A stretch of 64,000 bases of DNA from Cytophagaceae bacterium (GTDB lineage Bacteria > Bacteroidota > Bacteroidia > Cytophagales > Spirosomataceae), in assembly GCA_947450365.1 (NCBI GenBank), contig CANFVE010000007.1, positions 31,836-95,835 on the forward strand, given 5' to 3'. This document shows positions 62,497 to 64,000 of this stretch, one piece after another. A program made the position numbers and the translations under genes. Each line of letters begins with the position of its first letter. Positions within the stretch are counted from its first letter, which is position 1. The notes under the pieces were generated by a model. That model was not told where the DNA came from. It did not search any database and was given only the letters and a program-made list of their open reading frames with translations.

Positions 62497-62517
62497 TTGA
62501 AATATTCTATATTTGAA
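62497..62517. promoter_or_regulatory. imperfect dyad over the LacI promoter
   Basis: TTGAAATATTCTATATTTGAA is a dyad with eight of ten pairs (arms TTnAAATAT and ATATTTnAA). It covers the -7 element of the LacI gene and lies 63 nt before the MFS operon start, so it could be an autoregulatory site; it does not resemble the operator at 63653. Confidence 0.3.
62508..62515 (+). promoter_or_regulatory. Bacteroidota -7 promoter element for the LacI gene
   Basis: TATATTTG is an exact TAnnTTTG match, 26 nt before the ATG at 62542. It sits inside an imperfect dyad. Confidence 0.5.
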
Positions 62518-62541
62518 TTGATTATTACACCAGCATATAAA

Positions 62542-63561
62542 ATGAGTCAACCGATTTCGATCAAAGATATCGCACGGAAATTTAAGTGCGCGCCCTCAAC
62601 AATTTCGCGGGCATTGAACGACCATCCGGCGATTAATATCGAAACGAGAAAAACGATTCAGGAATATGCGACGCGAATCGGCTATCAAAAAAACACACTT
62701 TCCCTTAGTTTATTAAATAAGCAATCGAAAACCCTTGGGGTAATTTTGCCCACGATGGCGCATTTTCATGAATCTTCCATGGTGGAGGGGATGGAAAAAA
62801 TCTTGCAACCGGCCGGGTACTTATTGAATATATGCGTGACAAACGAATCACATGCGTTGGAACGGGCCTACATGGATCGATTGGTGGCGAACCGAGTTGA
62901 TGCCATTTGTATTTCTCTCTCGCAGGAGACCTATGATAAAAAGCGACATGATCATATTGACCATGCGATTTCACGGGCCTTGCCATTGATCTTTATGGAT
63001 CGTTTTTATCATGCGCAAAATTTGGATCAAGTGATCACGGATGATTACCAGGGGGCCTTTTTGGCGACGGAGCATTTGATCCAAATGGGTTGTCGGCGCA
63101 TCGCCCACTTACACGGCCCGAAAGGAATCACGGTTTCTCAGCAACGCTTTCAAGGCTATCAAGATTGTCTTCGTAAATATGAATTACCCTTGTTGCCTGA
63201 GCTTATCGCTTATGTCAGTTTCTCTGCGGAAAGTGCGGTGGAGGCAACCATTACATTATTAGACCATCATCCGGATGGAATATTTGGCGTGAATGATGAG
63301 GTGTGTTTTGGGGCGATGAAGGTCATTCGGGAAAAAAATATTCGAATTCCAGATGACATAGCCCTTGTTGGGTTTGATGATATTCCCTTGGCACAGTTTG
63401 CTTATCCACCGCTAAGTTCGGTGTCCAGACAAAGTCGGAAAATCGGCGAAGAGACGGCCCAACTCTTTCTTGCTAAAATCAATGGCCAACAAGAAAACAA
63501 ACAAATTAGTTTGGAACCCCAATTCATTGTTCGGGAATCTTCAAGAAAAAGGATTTTCTGA
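62542..63561 (+). CDS. LacI family transcriptional regulator
   Basis: A 339-residue LacI/GalR regulator. The HTH is SIKDIARKFKCAPSTISRAL with the hinge helix region following; the periplasmic-binding-like sensor domain begins at TLGVILPTMAHFHESSMVEG and continues to GVNDEVCFGAMKVIRE and LVGFDDIPLAQFAYPPLSS, the hallmark near the C-terminus. Start chosen at 62542 (MSQPISIKD); the longer open frame starts inside the A/T-rich divergent promoter. It faces the planctomycete-type operon and is followed by a SusC gene with a perfect LacI operator, so it probably represses both in the absence of a sugar-like inducer. Confidence 0.95.
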   Translation: MSQPISIKDIARKFKCAPSTISRALNDHPAINIETRKTIQEYATRIGYQKNTLSLSLLNKQSKTLGVILPTMAHFHESSMVEGMEKILQPAGYLLNICVTNESHALERAYMDRLVANRVDAICISLSQETYDKKRHDHIDHAISRALPLIFMDRFYHAQNLDQVITDDYQGAFLATEHLIQMGCRRIAHLHGPKGITVSQQRFQGYQDCLRKYELPLLPELIAYVSFSAESAVEATITLLDHHPDGIFGVNDEVCFGAMKVIREKNIRIPDDIALVGFDDIPLAQFAYPPLSSVSRQSRKIGEETAQLFLAKINGQQENKQISLEPQFIVRESSRKRIF

Positions 63562-63745
63562 AGAATTAATTGATTAACAGCTCGGAAACAATTCCTTAAT
63601 ATAAGTAGACGCCCCATCGCGTAATTTTGACACCATGTCGCATATAAAACGAATGCAAACGTTTGCATAATTTTTCTAAGGCGAATCCAATTTTTAATAA
63701 TTAAATTTCAAAAAAAAACTAATTAACTCATCTAAAATTATCTGT
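63562..63745. other. SusC control region
   Basis: 184-nt gap with the 16-bp operator (63653) and two -7-like candidates, TAATTTTT at 63668-63675 touching the operator and TAAATTTC at 63702-63709 (each one mismatch from TAnnTTTG). No terminator for the LacI gene is visible, so read-through into SusC is possible. Confidence 0.4.
63653..63668. promoter_or_regulatory. LacI-type operator ATGCAAACGTTTGCAT
   Basis: A perfect 16-bp palindrome with the central CG characteristic of LacI/GalR operators, 77 nt before the SusC ATG and 91 nt after the LacI stop. Position overlaps a candidate promoter, as expected for repression. No second exact copy was found in front of the MFS operon. Confidence 0.75.
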
Positions 63746-64000
63746 ATGAACAAAAACTTACCCAATCAAAAAGGGTCATTTCATGTCAATCGCAGGGCTA
63801 TGAGAGGCATTTCGATGCTGCTTGTATTGCTAGGCTTGATGCCTTTTTTAACTTTTGGACAGGGTTCCGGAAGAACGATTAAAGGAAAAATGGTGGATGC
63901 GGTGACAAAAGAGGCCTTAGTTGGCGGAAATGTCCTCATCAAAGGAACAACTAAAGGTGCCACGGCTGACGCAAATGGACAATATTCCATAAGTGTGGCA
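63746..64000 (+). CDS. SusC/RagA-type TonB-dependent transporter, 5' part (cut by window edge)
   Basis: The first 85 residues of a SusC-like transporter. A long positively charged N-region (MNKNLPNQKGSFHVNRRAMRG) precedes the hydrophobic core SMLLVLLGLMPFLTFGQ, then the carboxypeptidase-D-like domain starts: GSGRTIKGKMVDAVTKEALV, VLIKGTTKGATADANGQYSI. This is the same layout as the complete SusC at 14521. The barrel, TonB box and any SusD partner lie beyond the right edge. Under the LacI operator, it is predicted to import the inducer or its polymer. Confidence 0.88.
   Translation, partial: MNKNLPNQKGSFHVNRRAMRGISMLLVLLGLMPFLTFGQGSGRTIKGKMVDAVTKEALVGGNVLIKGTTKGATADANGQYSISVA

Noticed and set aside
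1..64000. CRISPR, IS elements, prophage, tRNA or rRNA
   Set aside because: No regularly spaced repeats, transposase or integrase motifs, or tRNA/rRNA-like sequence seen by eye; short RNAs cannot be excluded.

Overview
The window is a gene-dense piece of a Bacteroidota chromosome, most probably a Cytophagales (Spirosomaceae/Cytophagaceae-like, free-living aquatic type). The evidence is a SusC/SusD pair and the start of a second SusC, a PorP/SprF-type and a T9SS C-terminal sorting domain, bacillithiol BshC, many small periplasmic/outer-membrane lipoproteins, absence of Shine-Dalgarno sites, and promoter -7 elements of the Bacteroidota type TAnnTTTG. The genus assignment is an inference. No rRNA, tRNA, CRISPR array, phage or insertion sequence was seen. 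The genome is compact: most operon genes are 0-10 nt apart, seven convergent pairs overlap at their stops, and no gap without a gene exceeds about 230 nt (the 7594-8074 interval holds one doubtful small gene).

Layout. 1-9170: helicase tail, TPR protein, GH3 protein, acyltransferase/pentapeptide pair, sugar isomerase, cation exchanger plus porin, BASS transporter, VF530 protein. 9173-27771: a carbohydrate/glycoconjugate region. DUF3472 lipoprotein, polytopic membrane protein, SGNH hydrolase, polysaccharide deacetylase and an AraC regulator lie beside SusC-SusD. A strong terminator follows SusD, then ceramidase-like, ChbG-like deacetylase, sialidase-like, a propeller/toroid fusion of unknown function, a GntP permease and a zinc alcohol dehydrogenase. 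27857-33546: ApbE-DUF2271 fusion with a PepSY membrane protein, a YncE/phosphoesterase fusion, a ferritin-like diiron protein and a GNAT enzyme. 33539-40136: T9SS-secreted SGNH esterase-like protein, two amidohydrolase-family proteins (partly pseudoenzymes) and a small XRE regulator. 40206-45034: lipoprotein and the thiol operon bshC-mnmH-cysE-cysM. 45119-49003: PorP/SprF, HGSNAT-like acyltransferase, FAD oxidoreductase. 49000-52783: alpha-galactosidase-like enzyme head-to-head with a sulfatase.

52780-64000 is the most interesting part. A six-gene minus-strand operon (MFS permease, DUF1501, DUF1549/DUF1553 cytochrome, Tat-exported beta-propeller, DUF2231-cytochrome-LRR fusion, sulfatase) has the gene content of the planctomycete/verrucomicrobial 'PSCyt' modules, whose chemistry is not established. 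It diverges from a LacI regulator; 92 nt after that regulator lies a perfect 16-bp LacI-type palindrome in front of a new SusC gene. I read this as one regulon for outer-membrane uptake, sulfate removal and periplasmic oxidation of an unknown sulfated or decorated substrate.

Regulatory signals recovered by eye: seven exact TAnnTTTG elements in the correct orientation in short intergenic spaces, three intrinsic terminators, one LacI operator, and a repeated leader element (an exact 15-mer TACCTCTAAACCTAT before two genes, AAACCTAT before five).
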